Shown here: positions 57,392 to 60,000 of the stretch, piece after piece
How the letters are laid out: every line of letters begins with the position of its first letter
Numbering within the stretch: the first letter of the stretch is position 1
Assembly: GCF_008831285.2 (NCBI RefSeq)
Contig: NC_045145.1
Location: 8,742,802 to 8,802,801 of the forward strand
Direction of reading: 5' to 3'
DNA length: 60,000 nt
DNA from: Nymphaea colorata
Taxonomy: Eukaryota > Streptophyta > Magnoliopsida > Nymphaeales > Nymphaeaceae
Made by a program: the position numbers and the translations under genes
The notes under the pieces: generated by a model
What the model saw: the letters and a program-made list of their open reading frames with translations, nothing else
Told to the model about the DNA's origin: nothing
Databases searched by the model: none

Positions 57392-58101
57392 CTATATAGG
57401 AAAACGAGTAGCTACCAGACCCTTGTATGCCATTCTGGATCGCTTGGGCCATCGATTTTAAGGAAATTGCCTGGAAGAGATTAAACTGAAAAATAAATAA
57501 ATAAATAAAAATCAACAAGTATGTTAATCAAGATCTCTTGCCTTCTTGTGAGGGGTATTTCCCTCTCTTGAAAGTACAACTTGGTTTCTAATTATTTCAG
57601 CTTAATCTCCACCATCCGATCTCCTTAAAATAGACAGCCCATACGATTCTCATCTAGTCTGGATTATAAGGGTCTGGCAGATATATATATATATATATAT
57701 ATATAATCTTTTAAAAATCATAATGACATGTCATGACCAATTTTGCAAAGGAAAAAAATTGTTGAAAGCAAGCAAAAATAAGTTAATGATATTACGACAA
57801 GAAATGCCTACAAGTAGGCAGAATTGGCTATAGTTGAGTGTACAGATTCAACCAAATATCAGATTCAGTAGGGAAAAAAATCCATTTTCGGATACAATTT
57901 AGTTAAACCCCAGTAAGCCATTGGATTGTGTCTTCTTCTCCGGATGTTCTAAATATAAACATCTTATTTTCAACTTGCAGTTATTAACAATGCACCTTAT
58001 AAGAATAAGATTTTCTAAAAATACAAAGACTACGATTGGATATTATCTAGGAGCACAAGGATAAGAAAGCTAGGAAACAAGTAATAAGATACTGCTTCTA
58101 C
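57102..58101. other. Unassigned region with microsatellites
   Basis: Contains (TA)n near 57247-57266, (CA)n(TA)n at about 57355-57391, (AAAT)n near 57488-57508 and (AT)n at about 57681-57704. No gene recognised. Confidence 0.5.
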
Positions 58102-58854
58102 CTTCCAACAAAGTAACATCAAGAAGAACAGATAATGCCCTTTGCAAGTATACATCTGCAATTTTGTTATCATCATAACCATCTTGTGTTCCTTCTATTT
58201 CTGTAATATTATCATAGGAACTTGTTTGCCCCTCCACTATTTCAGGTAAATCTTCTGAATCACCACTTTGAAGAATTCGCACAGCCTTGCACCAAGATAA
58301 AATTACAAATTTAGCATAAATAACTAATAAAATTATAGAAAAAAAGGACCATAACTAGAAGAACATTAAGAGATTCACAAATTTTTTCAGTATAAACCAA
58401 AAACTCTGCCCTTCATAAATTACAATCTTCAAACAAATACACTTGGAAGACAGACATGTGTAGATATTCTTGGACAGCGGACCACATCTCCATTGCCATT
58501 TTTCAATCTCAATTCTCCATTGAACTGTAAAATCTGAAATAGCTATATGCAGAAAATTCAACTAAGCCCAAACTAAACATTTTGTGAGTAACTATGATAT
58601 AGAAATAAGATATATCAAGTCACAAGGAAAACTTTCAGTTAAACAAATAGTCATAAGAAGAAACTCTCAATGAAACAAAGTATACTAAAGCAAAAAAATA
58701 TATAAAAATGCCTAGAAAAGCTTCAAAAGAAGCATAGAATGACAAGGGCCAAAGAGACCCTGACATAGACATCATTAATGAGCTATTAGGATATCCAACG
58801 ACTAGAATTATAGGCACTGGAGAGCCAAGCAGCTCTTTCAGCTGGAGAATTCAG
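58102..58854 (-). other. Possible minus-strand host exons, unidentified
   Basis: The clearest is 58102-58285: acceptor AG at 58286-58287, donor GT at 58100-58101, encoding AVRILQSGDSEDLPEIVEG and DDNKIADVYLQRALSVLLDV without a stop. A second segment after TTTCAG near 58530 could read ILQFNGELRLKNGNGD. A third after TTGCAG (58854 downwards) reads LNSPAERAAWLSSAYNSSRW and then stops. Composition is protein-like, with acidic and leucine-rich parts. I do not recognise the family. It may be part of a gene continuing elsewhere or another captured fragment. Confidence 0.35.
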
Positions 58855-59107
58855 CTGCAAAAAGATCATAAAAAACTGAAACAAAGCGAAGATTACAAAA
58901 CAAAAAGGAAGAGACAAAATAAATAAAAAATACAAAAATTACAAAAGAAACCTAAAAACTGAACAAAAAGCCTGTGCCCAAGAGATATATATATATATAT
59001 ACATATATATTTATAAACTTTAACACGCTCATGCTATTCTCAAAAGAAAACATTCTGATCCCTTCACTGTTTGCATGTGACATCATGAAAGAGTGCTACC
59101 TTGCAGT

Positions 59108-59510
59108 CTATGTCACACGGACACAGCAAAATGGGCCACGTACCGGTGTCGACACTCCGACACCTGGATACCGACACTTGGACACGGCAGGAAAGGTTTT
59201 GGATCGGGTTTGGGTCAGACCCGGTCCGAACCACTTTACTAACCCGACATTCTTTGTTTTGTTTGAGACTTTCTTTCTTATGACTTATGAGATTGGTGAT
59301 GAACAATGTTTTGTTTGAGAATCTGAGACTTTCTTTCTTATGACTTATGAGATTGTAAGAGTGAATTATTAATTTAATGTTTTTTTTATTTTATTATCTT
59401 TTTTAATTTTTTAAAATATAAAATTCGCCGTGTCCGCGTATCCTAAAATTTTGAAAATTGCCGTGTCCGCGTACCCGTACCCTTATCGTACCCATACCCG
59501 TGTGACATAG
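59108..59510. mobile_element. hAT-type MITE, 403 bp, perfect ends
   Basis: Terminal inverted repeats CTATGTCACACGG (13 bp, perfect) with the 8-bp target-site duplication CTTGCAGT at 59100-59107 and 59511-59518. The TIR is extended by GACAC / CCGTGTCCGCG-type subterminal motifs. No transposase is encoded. Inside is a direct repeat at 60-bp spacing (GAGACTTTCTTTCTTATGAC at about 59265 and 59325). The clean ends and TSD indicate a comparatively recent insertion. Confidence 0.9.
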
Positions 59511-59642
59511 CTTGCAGTCTATTTTGTCACTACATGCATTTGCATACATGTGAATGCTCACACAAATACATACTATTTTCCTATATCCCCCTTGCGCCCT
59601 CCCAATTCTGTTATTTAAAGTCATTTTTCTGGATCAGCCCAG

Positions 59643-60000
59643 TAAACCCAATCCAGACCCGATTCTAGAACTGAAACCAGGACACTAGCATACTCCCCCT
59701 TTCGAAAAAAACCTTGTCCTCAAGGTGTGATGAACCAAATCAAATGTTGACAAACAAAAGTCTTTCCATGACTGCAGCCAACTAGGGCTATAGCTAATAG
59801 TAAAAACATGGGTTGACAATAGCCATGATAGTGTAAGGATACATTTGAAAGTCAGCTTCTCCTGCTCAAAAACTTCCTCCAAGTTGGCATGAGACAGTAT
59901 TCCCAACAATGGCAAACCAGCTATTGGGTAATTGGGATATGCGTTCTGTTGCGTGAGCCCTGTCATGAGAGATCAAAGGAGAAGAGACAAGGGGGAGAGA
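59643..60000 (-). mobile_element. Probable 3' end of a Ty3/gypsy element at the window edge
   Basis: On the minus strand HANLEEVFEQEKLTF-type coding sequence leads to CTTGAGGACAAGGTTTTTTTCG, then a purine tract GAAAGGGGGAG (about 59694-59704) and a possible LTR start TGCTAGTGTCCTGG near 59693. A C-terminal LEDKV followed by a polypurine tract is typical of plant gypsy polyproteins, but the frame here is shifted. Only the edge is visible, so the assignment is tentative. The adjacent hAT MITE may have inserted into its LTR. Confidence 0.4.

Noticed and set aside
1-60000. CRISPR arrays, operons, tRNA or rRNA genes
   Set aside because: No spaced direct-repeat array, no bacterial gene organisation and no tRNA/rRNA signature seen; the window is plant nuclear in type.

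Overview
The window looks like nuclear DNA of a flowering plant. It holds an intron-containing group I WRKY transcription-factor gene, several Ty1/copia retrotransposons whose primer-binding sites match initiator tRNA-Met, a plant-type LINE with a DUF4283-like ORF1, hAT-type MITEs, and broken exons of plant genes (NAD-isocitrate dehydrogenase and an ALA2-type P4-ATPase). The species cannot be named from the sequence. Only the WRKY gene looks like a working host gene; most of the rest is nested transposable elements and their debris.

Layout. 1-3.2 kb: WRKY gene, + strand, 5' end uncertain. 3.2-3.4 kb: a retroposed U6 snRNA pseudogene between 12-bp direct repeats, with its ACAGAGA box duplicated. 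4.9-15.7 kb: a near full-length dead LINE bounded by a 15-bp target-site duplication (TSD), split by Copia-1 (minus strand, 6393-11475, TSD TATAC). 15.9-17.1 kb: a decayed copia gag/protease relic with a foldback MITE-like element inside it. 17.1-23.8 kb: mostly unassigned AT-rich DNA with short repeats, a 187-bp tandem duplication and a hAT-like MITE. 23.9-27.0 kb: Copia-2, minus strand, 5'-truncated, three nonsense codons.

28.4-52.3 kb is the most structured part. A repeat unit carrying exon fragments of two unrelated genes occurs as three partial copies: A (28.4-36.5 kb), B (38.3-50.8 kb) and C (50.8-52.3 kb). Copia-3 (29262-34159, identical LTRs, intact pol, no gag) sits in copy A. Copia-4 (38992-44382, nearly identical LTRs, two frameshifts) and Copia-5 (45311-50526, identical LTRs, one stop codon) sit in copy B. 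In each case the uninterrupted sister copy shows the empty site, so insertion points and 5-bp TSDs can be read directly.

52.6-60 kb: a copia RNase H relic, a lone copia-like LTR plus primer-binding site, a hAT-type BED-finger relic, unidentified minus-strand exon-like segments near 58 kb, a 403-bp hAT MITE with perfect TIRs and 8-bp TSD, and what looks like the 3' end of a Ty3/gypsy element at the window edge.

The best lead for something new is the pairing of (i) a very young gag-less copia element with an uninterrupted pol and (ii) a triplicated unit carrying co-oriented, intron-containing fragments of an IDH gene and an ALA2 gene.
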